Shown piece after piece: positions 17,502 through 26,069 of a stretch of 64,000 bases of DNA (positions are counted from its first letter, which is position 1; each line of letters opens with the position of its first letter). The DNA is taken from contig CATLGW010000006.1 in assembly GCA_949948715.1 (NCBI GenBank), positions 1 to 64,000 on the forward strand. Direction: 5' to 3'. The stretch is from an uncultured Lachnospiraceae bacterium (GTDB taxonomy: Bacteria; Bacillota; Clostridia; Lachnospirales; Lachnospiraceae). The notes under the pieces are model-generated. The model saw nothing but the letters and a program-made list of their open reading frames with translations, did no database searches and was not told the origin of the DNA. The position numbers and the translations under genes were made by a program.

Positions 17502-18383
17502 ATGGATTCAAATGGAATTGTGAAGTCCTACGATTTCTTGCCGGGGGAGAAGGTGACGGAGAGCGTGGACAATCTGTTTCAGCTCTACTCGCAGCTCATT
17601 CAGCCCCTGAAGGATTTTGAAGGGCTCTGCGGAAGACAGGATGAGGTGAATAAGGAGCTGAAGGAGGCTAAGAGTACCATAGGGTCCGCCATTATCACCC
17701 CCTTTGTGATGGCGCTGCATTTTACGGCCATTTTGTCCATCCCCTTTGTGATACTTTTTGTGATTGTGATAAACGTGGCCCACACCTCGGAGGGCGTTTC
17801 GCTTTTTACTGCCTACGATGAATGGCTCCAGGAGACTCCTTTCGGCCTGTGGTTCTTTGACGGGGTCATCGCTTCCATGATCGACTCGGGGATTCTCGTA
17901 GGGCTGTTGGGGGTGTTATTGTCCTTTGTGGTGGGCTGTGCGCTGTTTCCCATTGTGGCATTCCTTCTGCCGGCTATGTTTGCGGTGGGAATTGTGTTTA
18001 CGGTTATATCGGTCTTTTCCGCCAAGGGAACCATAGCGCGAGGGAACGCGGAGTTAAAAGAGCTGGAAGGGCAGATCGACAGAATGTTTCATGTTTTGGT
18101 GGAGCCTCTGGTCTTTGTGCCGCCGGATTACCGTTTCAGCGCGGCGGTGGAGCATTTCGTCAGAAGCTACCAAAACGGCAAGGTTTCCAACCCGAAGGAG
18201 GCCATGCTCCAGTTTGACAACTATATGCATCAGATGGAGATGGAGCACAAGCAGCAGCAGCTTCTGGAGTCCCAGCGGGAGATCCGGCAAAAGCTGGACG
18301 CCCAGAGCGCGCAGTTTAAAGCTATGGAGAAGCAGATAGGGCAGATCAAGGGCAAGGTGGACTGGTTGTACTGGTGGTCGTAA
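17502..18383 (+). CDS. Membrane protein with C-terminal coiled coil, unknown function
   Basis: 293 residues. A soluble N-terminus of about 65 residues leads to two strongly hydrophobic regions (roughly residues 68-95 and 130-190; each may hold one or two helices), with a short non-cytoplasmic stretch between. The C-terminal third is Gln/Glu/Lys-rich and predicted coiled coil (MEMEHKQQQLLESQREI, then repeats), ending in KVDWLYWWS. GGGAGG sits 8 nt before ATG 17502; the frame is open further upstream but overlaps the XRE gene. I do not recognise the family. Coupling with the XRE gene suggests a regulator/membrane pair. Confidence 0.7.
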   Translation: MDSNGIVKSYDFLPGEKVTESVDNLFQLYSQLIQPLKDFEGLCGRQDEVNKELKEAKSTIGSAIITPFVMALHFTAILSIPFVILFVIVINVAHTSEGVSLFTAYDEWLQETPFGLWFFDGVIASMIDSGILVGLLGVLLSFVVGCALFPIVAFLLPAMFAVGIVFTVISVFSAKGTIARGNAELKELEGQIDRMFHVLVEPLVFVPPDYRFSAAVEHFVRSYQNGKVSNPKEAMLQFDNYMHQMEMEHKQQQLLESQREIRQKLDAQSAQFKAMEKQIGQIKGKVDWLYWWS

Positions 18384-18409
18384 GGGACCTTTGTTTCGAT
18401 GAAAAACAC

Positions 18410-18439
18410 TTGACAGATGGGAAAATGACGGTCTATAAT
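18410..18439 (+). promoter_or_regulatory. ileS T-box promoter
   Basis: A perfect TTGACA and TATAAT separated by 18 nt. Transcription would begin near 18446, right at the start of the T-box leader. Confidence 0.8.
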
Positions 18440-18446
18440 ATTGAAA

Positions 18447-18707
18447 AATGTAAATGCGATGACGAAGACAGTACCCGGCCTTACAAAAGGCAAAGCGAGT
18501 CGGCGGCGGTGGGAGGCCGATGCGAGTAGGAGGACGGGGAAGATCACTTTCGAGCAGCCGGAACAAAAGGCGACGAGTAGTTTCGGACGGACTCCTCCCG
18601 TTACGGGGAACCATATCACTCCCTTGGCGGATTCGTCCCGGGAAGTATGTTGTAACAGGTGGTTTGCGAGCGCAAGGCTTCGCCCTATTACGGGGCGGAG
18701 CTTTTTT
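18447..18707 (+). promoter_or_regulatory. T-box riboswitch, isoleucine (AUC specifier)
   Basis: The 420-nt gap before ileS carries a T-box leader. The stem I element GATGACGAAGACAGTA is at 18458-18473. On its descending side GAAGATCACTTTC offers AUC (18543-18545) followed by A, the usual purine after a specifier, reading isoleucine. The T-box bulge region AACAGGTGGTTTGCGAGC is at 18654-18671, with the conserved GGTGG that pairs with tRNA NCCA. It is followed by a terminator hairpin (18677-18701) and a run of T. Uncharged tRNA-Ile would favour the antiterminator and ileS expression. The ORF opening at 18659 runs through this leader and is not real upstream of 18806. Confidence 0.85.
18677..18707 (+). 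terminator. T-box regulated terminator
   Basis: GCTTCGCCC pairs with GGGCGGAGC (one wobble) around a short loop and is followed by six T. It competes with the antiterminator that contains the GGTGG motif. Confidence 0.75.
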
Positions 18708-18805
18708 GGCTTATGACGGAAAGCGCAAAAACAGGCAATCGTTCAGCCATGGGCTGCTGCGAATGCGAGGACAAAGACAGAGGCCAGCAAGGAAAGGAGA
18801 CGCGT

Positions 18806-21800
18806 ATGTACAGACAGGTTCCCAACAATCTGAACTTTGTGGAGCGCGAAAAGGGCGTTGAAAGGTTCTGGAGAGACAATGACATTTTCAAAAAAAGCGT
18901 GGAGCAGAGAAAGGACGGAGAGGTGTATACCTTCTATGACGGTCCTCCCACCGCCAACGGCAAGCCCCATATCGGCCATGTGGAGACCCGGTCCTTTAAG
19001 GATATGATTCCCAGATACCGGGCCATGAAGGGATATATGGTGCCCCGCAAGGCGGGGTGGGATACCCACGGCCTGCCGGTGGAGCTGGAGGTGGAAAAGC
19101 TCCTGGGCCTGGACGGAAAGGAGCAGATCGAGGCCTACGGCCTGGACGCCTTTATCTCGAAATGCAAGGAGAGTGTGTGGAAATATAAGGAGATGTGGGA
19201 GGACTTCTCGGGAACCGTGGGGTTCTGGGCGGATATGGACGATCCCTACATCACCTATGACGACAATTTTATCGAGTCCGAGTGGTGGGCGTTAAAGACC
19301 ATCTGGGACAAGGGGCTGCTCTACAAGGGCTTTAAGACGGTGCCCTACTGTCCCCGCTGCGGCACGCCTCTTTCCAGCCACGAGGTGGCCCAGGGCTACA
19401 AGGCGGTGAAGGAGCGCTCCGCGGTGGTGCGCTTCAAGGCAAAGGACGAGGATGCCTACTTCCTGGCATGGACCACCACGCCCTGGACCCTGCCCTCCAA
19501 TGTGGCGCTGTGCGTGCATCCGGAGGAGACTTATGTGAAGGCCAAGGCGGCGGACGGGCGGATCTACTATTTGGCTCAGGCTTTGTTGGACACCGTGCTG
19601 GGGGGATTGGCCCCGGAGGGGGAGACTGCCTGTGAAGTTCTGGAGACCTTTACGGGCAGAGAACTGGAGCACAGGGAGTACGAACCTCTGTTTGCCTGTG
19701 CGGGGGAGGCCGCCGCAAAGCAGCGGAAGAAGGCTCATTTCGTGACCTGTGACACTTATGTCACCATGACCGACGGCACGGGAATCGTGCACATCGCTCC
19801 TGCCTTCGGTGAAGATGACAACCGTATCGGCAGAATCTATGAGCTGCCCTTCGTGCAGTTTGTGGACGGCAAGGGCAATCTGACGAAAGAGACTCCCTAT
19901 GGGGGAATGTTTGTGAAGGATGCGGACCCCGAGATTTTAAAGGGCCTGGACCGGGAGGGCAAGCTGTTCTCCGCCCCTAAGTTTGAGCACGATTATCCCT
20001 TCTGCTGGAGATGTGACGCGCCCCTGATCTATTACGCCAGGGAGTCCTGGTTTATCAAGATGACGGCGGTGCGGGAAGAGCTGGTCCGCAACAATAAGAC
20101 CATCAACTGGATCCCGGAGTCTATCGGGGAGGGGCGCTTCGGCAACTGGCTGGAAAACATTCAGGATTGGGCCGTATCCCGGAACCGCTATTGGGGCACC
20201 CCCCTGAACATCTGGGAGTGCGAGTGCGGACATATGCACTCTGTGGGAAGCAGAGAGGAGCTGTACCGCATGAGCGGCAATGAGAAGGCTAAAACCGTGG
20301 AGCTGCACCGCCCCTATGTGGATGAGATCACGTTTGCCTGCCCGGAGTGCGGAGGCGTCATGAAGCGTGTTCCGGAGGTGATCGACTGCTGGTTTGACTC
20401 CGGGGCCATGCCCTTTGCCCAGTATCATTATCCCTTTGAGAATAAGGAGCTTTTTGAGAAACAGTTCCCGGCACAGTTTATCTCCGAGGCGGTGGATCAG
20501 ACCAGGGGTTGGTTCTATTCCCTGTTGGCGGAGTCCACGCTGCTCTTTGACAAGGCACCCTATGAGAATGTCATTGTCCAGGGACTGGTTCAGGACGAGA
20601 ACGGGCAGAAAATGTCCAAGAGCAAGGGGAACGCCGTGGACCCCTTCGAGGCCTTAAAGGAGTACGGGGCGGATGCCATCCGCTGGTATTTCTACACAAG
20701 CGCCGCGCCCTGGCTGCCCAAGCGCTTTTCCGGCAAGCTGGTGCAGGAGGGACAGAGGAAAGTGATGGGAACCCTGTGGAACACCTACGCGTTCTTCGTT
20801 CTGTACGCGAACATTGACAATTTTGATGCCACGAAATATAAGCTGGAGTACCATAAGCTGCCTGTGATGGATCGCTGGCTTCTCTCCAAATTGAACACGG
20901 TGGTGGGGCAGATGGACGAGAACCTGGACAAATACCGGATCCCCGAGGCGGCCAAGGCGCTGCAGGAGTTTGTGGACGACATGAGCAACTGGTATGTGAG
21001 AAGGAGTCGGGAGCGCTTCTGGGCCAAGGGCATGGAGCAGGATAAAATCAATGCCTATATGACTCTGTACACCGCTTTGGTTACAATCTGCAAGGCCGCG
21101 GCGCCCATGATTCCCTTTATGACGGAGGATATCTATCAAAATCTGGTGCGAAGCATCGATCAGGAGGCCCCCGAGAGTATTCATCTGTGCGATTTTCCCG
21201 CGGCGGATCAGGCTCTGATTGACCGGGAGCTGGAAGAGAACATGGAGCATGTGCTGGATGTGGTGGTGATGGGCCGTGCCTGCAGAAACGACGCCGCCAT
21301 CAAGAACCGGCAGCCCATCGGCAGAATGTATATCAAGGCGGAGTTTGCCCTGGATGATTTCTATCGGGACATTATCGCGGACGAGCTGAATGTGAAGGAG
21401 GTAATCTTCACGGATGACGTGAGAGATTTCACCACCTATACCTTCAAGCCCCAGCTACGCACGGTGGGGCCCAGATACGGAAAGCAGCTCGGCGGCATTC
21501 AGAGAACCCTGGCGGCCCTGGACGGCAACGCCGCCATGGATGAGCTCAATGACAAGGGCAGGCTTGCTTTCTCGGTGGACGGTGCGGATGTGGAGTTGAC
21601 CAAGGAGGACCTGCTGATCGATATGGCTCAGAAGGAGGGCTATGTGTCCCAGGAGAACGGCTCCGTGACGGTGGTGCTTGACACGAACCTGACAAAGGAG
21701 CTTATCGAGGAGGGCTTTGTGTATGAGCTCATCAGTAAGATTCAGACCATGCGCAAGGATGCGGGCTTTGAGGTGATGGACCACATCAGGGCGTCCCTGA

Positions 21801-21961
21801 ACGGAAACGGGAAGCTGGCGGAGCTGGCACAGCGCAACTGCGAGGTGATCTCCACCAAGGTTTTGGCGGACGAGCTTTTGCGCGACACAGAGCTTTCCGT
21901 CGCCAAAGAGTGGAACGTGAACGGCGAGAAGGTCACCATTGCCCTGGAGAAAGTAAAATAG
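18806..21961 (+). CDS. ileS: Isoleucyl-tRNA synthetase (long, type 2-like)
   Basis: 1051 residues from ATG 18806, which has AAAGGAG upstream. Class I signatures are PHIGH (residues 54-58) and KMSKS (602-606). AGWDTHGLPVELEVEK and PWTLPSNVAL in the editing domain are intact. The length and start (GKPHIGHVETR) resemble the type 2 IleRS group, which is shared with eukaryotes and is often less sensitive to mupirocin; that last point is family knowledge, not shown here. Two Cys pairs (CPRCG near 184, CPECG near 512) look like zinc-binding knuckles. Controlled by the AUC T-box directly upstream. Confidence 0.97.
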   Translation: MYRQVPNNLNFVEREKGVERFWRDNDIFKKSVEQRKDGEVYTFYDGPPTANGKPHIGHVETRSFKDMIPRYRAMKGYMVPRKAGWDTHGLPVELEVEKLLGLDGKEQIEAYGLDAFISKCKESVWKYKEMWEDFSGTVGFWADMDDPYITYDDNFIESEWWALKTIWDKGLLYKGFKTVPYCPRCGTPLSSHEVAQGYKAVKERSAVVRFKAKDEDAYFLAWTTTPWTLPSNVALCVHPEETYVKAKAADGRIYYLAQALLDTVLGGLAPEGETACEVLETFTGRELEHREYEPLFACAGEAAAKQRKKAHFVTCDTYVTMTDGTGIVHIAPAFGEDDNRIGRIYELPFVQFVDGKGNLTKETPYGGMFVKDADPEILKGLDREGKLFSAPKFEHDYPFCWRCDAPLIYYARESWFIKMTAVREELVRNNKTINWIPESIGEGRFGNWLENIQDWAVSRNRYWGTPLNIWECECGHMHSVGSREELYRMSGNEKAKTVELHRPYVDEITFACPECGGVMKRVPEVIDCWFDSGAMPFAQYHYPFENKELFEKQFPAQFISEAVDQTRGWFYSLLAESTLLFDKAPYENVIVQGLVQDENGQKMSKSKGNAVDPFEALKEYGADAIRWYFYTSAAPWLPKRFSGKLVQEGQRKVMGTLWNTYAFFVLYANIDNFDATKYKLEYHKLPVMDRWLLSKLNTVVGQMDENLDKYRIPEAAKALQEFVDDMSNWYVRRSRERFWAKGMEQDKINAYMTLYTALVTICKAAAPMIPFMTEDIYQNLVRSIDQEAPESIHLCDFPAADQALIDRELEENMEHVLDVVVMGRACRNDAAIKNRQPIGRMYIKAEFALDDFYRDIIADELNVKEVIFTDDVRDFTTYTFKPQLRTVGPRYGKQLGGIQRTLAALDGNAAMDELNDKGRLAFSVDGADVELTKEDLLIDMAQKEGYVSQENGSVTVVLDTNLTKELIEEGFVYELISKIQTMRKDAGFEVMDHIRASLNGNGKLAELAQRNCEVISTKVLADELLRDTELSVAKEWNVNGEKVTIALEKVK

Positions 21962-21983
21962 TGCCGTCTGGATGGGGAATAGT

Positions 21984-23357
21984 ATGAAAAGGCTTGATAA
22001 GAAAGCGGGCAAGTGGATACTGCCCGGCATATTTACGGCGGCGCTCCTGATTTTGCACGCCTTTGTGCAGCCTGATTTTGGGGATGACCTGACCTATGCG
22101 GATGTGTATTGGGATCAGAATCTGCTGGCTTTCCTGAAGGACCGCTACGAATGGTGGTCCTCCAGGGTGGTCATAGAGGCGGTTATGATGCCGCTTACGG
22201 TGGCGGATCCCTGGGTATGGCGGATTTTAAACACTCTTATGACGGTTCTGCTCGTGTGGAATACGGCGGATCTGTTCGGACTGCCAGAGGAGGGGGAGAA
22301 GGCCCAGGCCCAGTGCATTTTCTTTGCGCTGATGTGGACGGTTCCCCTGGCCTCCCTGTGCAGCGCCGGATGGATTACCACCACCACGAATTATCTGTGG
22401 CCGCTGGCGCTGGGGACGGTGGCGCTGCGGCCGCTGAAGCGCTGGCTTCTGGGGCAGGACTGTCATCTTTCAGAGCTGGTGTTTTGTCCCCTCTGTGCCC
22501 TCTATGCGGCGAATATGGAGCAGACGGCGGCGATTCTGCTGGGCGTTTATCTGGCGGTGGGGGTTTATCTGTTTGTCAAAAAAAGGAGGCTTCCCCTCTT
22601 TTATTTTGTAATGCTGGCACTGATTGGACTGTCCCTTTGGGCCATCCTGGCGTCCCCCGGGAACGCCAACCGCAATGCGACGGAGACGGAGCGGTTTTTT
22701 CCGGAATTTTGGGAGCTTTCGGGCCCGCAGAAGCTGGAGATGGGCTTCATAGAGAGCGCCCATTATTATGTGGCGGCGGGACACAAACAGGTGAGCTACC
22801 TGTTCGGGGCGCTGACCGGGGTGCTTGGTCTGGCAATGGCAGGCAGGGCCAGGCAGGGGAAGGGCCATCCCCTCCAACTGCCGGTTGCCCTGTGTCCCTT
22901 GCTATTTTACTGGGGTGTGGGCCATTTGGCCAGATATCTGCTTTACGGGGGAGTTCTCACCCGGGGGTTAAACCTGGTGGGCCTGTTCGGAGAGAACAGG
23001 CAGCTTGGGGGGCTGGGAAACTACAGCGCGGGTCTGGTGCTTTTACAGGCGGCGGTGTACCTGTGTCTGCTTGGGTGTGTGGCCCTTACCGTCTTTTTTC
23101 TCCACGGAAGGAGCGAGGAGACCCTGTTTGAGCTTCTGATTCTGGGGGCGGGCTTTACCTCCCGGGTGCTGGTGGGATTTTCTCCTACCATCTACGCCTC
23201 CGGGGACCGCACGGCTCTCTTTGCCTCGGCGGCGATTCTGATTGTAACGCTCAGGAATATACAATTATATCTGCGAACCGGTCCCCGGGCGGCGGCAAAA
23301 GCGGCGCTTTGGGTCTATCTGGCGGTGATTATCCGGTGTAATCTGGGGAGTATGTGA
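21984..23357 (+). CDS. Polytopic membrane protein, DUF6056-like
   Basis: 457 residues with about ten hydrophobic segments. After the first helix a DFGDDLTYADVYW loop places acidic residues outside the membrane, as in DUF6056/GT-C-like proteins; WWSSRVVIEAVMM follows. ATG 21984 is preferred over 21972 because GGGGAATAGT precedes it. Twenty-two nt separate it from ileS, so readthrough from the T-box unit is likely although function is unrelated. Related proteins are common near surface-polysaccharide genes of Firmicutes. Activity unknown. Confidence 0.7.
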   Translation: MKRLDKKAGKWILPGIFTAALLILHAFVQPDFGDDLTYADVYWDQNLLAFLKDRYEWWSSRVVIEAVMMPLTVADPWVWRILNTLMTVLLVWNTADLFGLPEEGEKAQAQCIFFALMWTVPLASLCSAGWITTTTNYLWPLALGTVALRPLKRWLLGQDCHLSELVFCPLCALYAANMEQTAAILLGVYLAVGVYLFVKKRRLPLFYFVMLALIGLSLWAILASPGNANRNATETERFFPEFWELSGPQKLEMGFIESAHYYVAAGHKQVSYLFGALTGVLGLAMAGRARQGKGHPLQLPVALCPLLFYWGVGHLARYLLYGGVLTRGLNLVGLFGENRQLGGLGNYSAGLVLLQAAVYLCLLGCVALTVFFLHGRSEETLFELLILGAGFTSRVLVGFSPTIYASGDRTALFASAAILIVTLRNIQLYLRTGPRAAAKAALWVYLAVIIRCNLGSM

Positions 23358-23395
23358 TTTCGGGCGTGTTTTTGCGCAGAAAAATAGAAAAACAG

Positions 23396-23424
23396 TTGGA
23401 AAGAGCTGTCAATTTTGGTATAAT
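23396..23424 (+). promoter_or_regulatory. glgP promoter
   Basis: TTGGAA, a 17-nt spacer and TATAAT lie about 48 nt before the GTG of the phosphorylase gene. Confidence 0.7.
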
Positions 23425-23471
23425 AGTTCCGGTACACTACATTTCGCATAGGATCGAAAGGAGACCAGAAG

Positions 23472-26006
23472 GTGAAAACTATCATAAACAAGATCAGCAA
23501 TGCCCAGAGCAAGGGGGCCGCTGCTGCCGACACTGCGAAAACTTTGAAATTTGACAAGGAGCTTTTTAAGAGAAGCGTTCTGTATAATGTTAAGACACTG
23601 TACCGCAAGACGCTGGAGGAGGCTGCTCCGCAGCAGATTTTTCAGGCGGTTTCCTACGCCATCAAGGATCAGATCGTGGAGAATTGGATGAACACCCACA
23701 AGACCTACGAGAAGGAAGATCCCAAGATGGTTTATTATATGTCCATGGAGTTTCTGATGGGACGTGCCCTGGGCAACAATATGATCAATATGCAGGCCTA
23801 CAAGCCGGTGAAGGAGGCCTTGGAGGAGCTGGGGCTTGACCTGAACGTCATCGAGGACCAGGAGCCCGACGCGGCTCTGGGCAACGGCGGCCTGGGGCGT
23901 CTGGCGGCCTGCTTTTTGGACTCCCTGGCTACTCTGGGCTATCCCGCGTACGGCTGCGGCATCCGTTACCGCTATGGTATGTTTAAGCAGGAGATCCGGG
24001 ACGGATACCAGATCGAGGTGCCCGACGTATGGCTGGCCAACGGCAATCCCTTTGAGCTGAGACGTCCCGAGTATGCCAAGACCGTGAAGTTCGGGGGCTA
24101 TGTGTCCGTGCACACGGACGAGAAGGGACGCAATGTCTTTACCCAGGAGGGCTATCAGTCCGTCAGGGCCGTTCCCTTTGACCTGCCTGTGGTGGGCTAT
24201 GGCAACGGCATTGTGAACACTCTCCGGATCTGGGATGCGGAGCCTGTGGAGTGCTTCCAGCTTGATTCCTTCGACAAGGGAGATTATCAGAAGGCCGTGG
24301 AGCAGGAGAACCTGGCCAGGAACATCGTGGAGGTGCTCTATCCCAACGACAATCACTACGCGGGCAAGGAGCTGCGCTTAAAGCAGCAGTACTTCTTTAT
24401 CTCCGCTTCCGTGCAGGAGGCTGTGGCGAAGTATATGAGAACCCATGACGATATCCGCAAATTCCATGAGAAGGTTACCTTCCAGCTCAATGACACTCAC
24501 CCCACGGTGGCCGTGGCGGAGCTGATGAGGGTATTGATGGACGACTATTATCTGACCTGGGAGGAGGCGTGGGAGATTACCACCAAGACCTGCGCGTACA
24601 CCAACCACACAATTATGGCCGAGGCCCTGGAGAAATGGCCTATCGAGCTGTTCTCCAGACTGCTTCCCCGGGTGTATCAGATCGTGGAGGAGATCAACCG
24701 CCGCTTTATCATTGAGATCGAGCGCAAATACGGCAATCAGCCGGGGGTCAATTTGCAGGATAAGATCCGTAAAATGGCCATAATTTACGACGGACAGATC
24801 AAGATGGCCCACATGGCCATTGTGGCGGGCTACTCTGTAAACGGAGTGGCGCAGCTTCACACCGAGATCCTGAAAAAGCAGGAATTGAAGGATTTCTATG
24901 AGATGTATCCCGAGCGCTTCAACAACAAGACCAACGGTATCACCCAGAGGCGTTTCCTCCTGCACGGCAATCCTCTGCTGGCAGACTGGGTTACCGCCCA
25001 TGTGGGGGACGACTGGATCACCGATCTGCCTCAGATCGGCCGCCTGAAGATCTATGCGGACGATGCCAAGGCGCAGCAGGAGTTTATGAACATCAAATAC
25101 CAGAACAAGGTGCGTCTGGCGAAATATATTATGGAGCACAACGGCATCGAGGTGAATCCCCGTTCCATATTCGACGTGCAGGTAAAGCGTCTCCACGAGT
25201 ACAAGCGGCAGCTTTTAAACATTCTGCACGTTATGTACCTCTACAATGAGCTGAAGGAGCATCCGGAGAAGGATTTCTATCCCAGGACCTTTATCTTCGG
25301 CGCGAAAGCGGCAGCGGGCTATTATAACGCGAAGCTCACCATTAAGCTGATCAACTCCGTGGCGGATGTGATCAACAGCGACGCCTCCATAGGCGGCAAG
25401 ATCAAGGTGGTGTTTATAGAGAATTACAATGTGTCCAACGCGGAGATTATCTTTGCGGCGGCCGATGTGTCCGAGCAGATTTCCACGGCCAGCAAGGAGG
25501 CCTCCGGCACCGGCAACATGAAGTTTATGTTAAACGGCGCACTGACGCTGGGCACCATGGACGGAGCCAATGTGGAGATTGTGGAGGAAGTGGGCAAGGA
25601 GAATGCCTTTATCTTCGGCTTGAGCTCCGACGAGGTGATCAATTTTGAGAACAACGGCGGATACAATCCCATGGAGATCTTCAACAACGATCAGGATATC
25701 CGCAAGGTGCTGATGCAGTTGATCAACGGCACTTACGCCCCTCACGACCCGGAGATGTTCCGCAATCTGTACAATTCTCTGCTGAACACTCAGTCCAGTG
25801 CGAAGGCGGACACTTACTTTATTTTGAAGGATTTCAAGTCCTACGCGGAAGCGCAGAAGCGCGTGGAGGAGGCGTACAGGGACGAGGCCGGATGGGCAAA
25901 GAGCGCCATCCTGAACGTGGCTTGTTCCGGCAAGTTTACCTCCGACAGAACCATACAGCAGTATGTGGATGAGATTTGGCACCTGGATAAGGTAGTTTTG
26001 AAATAA
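23472..26006 (+). CDS. glgP: Glycogen/maltodextrin phosphorylase
   Basis: 844 residues; releases glucose-1-phosphate from alpha-1,4-glucans using pyridoxal phosphate. The cofactor Lys is at about 684 in GTGNMKFMLNGA, followed by LTLGTMDGANVEI. YYMSMEFLMGRALGNNM, ALGNGGLGRLAACFLDS and FQLNDTHPTVAV are family blocks. The start is GTG with AAAGGAG 9 nt upstream, and its own promoter precedes it. A strong terminator follows, so it is monocistronic. The glucose-1-phosphate made could feed rfbF as well as glycolysis. Confidence 0.96.
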   Translation: MKTIINKISNAQSKGAAAADTAKTLKFDKELFKRSVLYNVKTLYRKTLEEAAPQQIFQAVSYAIKDQIVENWMNTHKTYEKEDPKMVYYMSMEFLMGRALGNNMINMQAYKPVKEALEELGLDLNVIEDQEPDAALGNGGLGRLAACFLDSLATLGYPAYGCGIRYRYGMFKQEIRDGYQIEVPDVWLANGNPFELRRPEYAKTVKFGGYVSVHTDEKGRNVFTQEGYQSVRAVPFDLPVVGYGNGIVNTLRIWDAEPVECFQLDSFDKGDYQKAVEQENLARNIVEVLYPNDNHYAGKELRLKQQYFFISASVQEAVAKYMRTHDDIRKFHEKVTFQLNDTHPTVAVAELMRVLMDDYYLTWEEAWEITTKTCAYTNHTIMAEALEKWPIELFSRLLPRVYQIVEEINRRFIIEIERKYGNQPGVNLQDKIRKMAIIYDGQIKMAHMAIVAGYSVNGVAQLHTEILKKQELKDFYEMYPERFNNKTNGITQRRFLLHGNPLLADWVTAHVGDDWITDLPQIGRLKIYADDAKAQQEFMNIKYQNKVRLAKYIMEHNGIEVNPRSIFDVQVKRLHEYKRQLLNILHVMYLYNELKEHPEKDFYPRTFIFGAKAAAGYYNAKLTIKLINSVADVINSDASIGGKIKVVFIENYNVSNAEIIFAAADVSEQISTASKEASGTGNMKFMLNGALTLGTMDGANVEIVEEVGKENAFIFGLSSDEVINFENNGGYNPMEIFNNDQDIRKVLMQLINGTYAPHDPEMFRNLYNSLLNTQSSAKADTYFILKDFKSYAEAQKRVEEAYRDEAGWAKSAILNVACSGKFTSDRTIQQYVDEIWHLDKVVLK

Positions 26007-26017
26007 AAGAGGTAAAA

Positions 26018-26064
26018 GGGGAACCCTCTGGGAGCAGGAATGCTCCCGTGGGTTCCCTTTTTTA
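26018..26064. terminator. Bidirectional terminator, glgP / hemerythrin-REC gene
   Basis: GGGAACCC and GGGTTCCC enclose a second hairpin (GGGAGCA...TGCTCCC) with T-rich flanks on both strands, between two convergent genes. Confidence 0.85.
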
Positions 26065-26069
26065 TTGTC

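Noticed and set aside
18659..18805. N-terminal extension of IleRS
   Set aside because: It would translate the T-box terminator; ATG 18806 has the ribosome site.
22109..23131. Plus-strand ORF of 340 codons inside the DUF6056-like gene
   Set aside because: Gly-rich alternative frame; the hydrophobic, membrane-like frame is the coding one.
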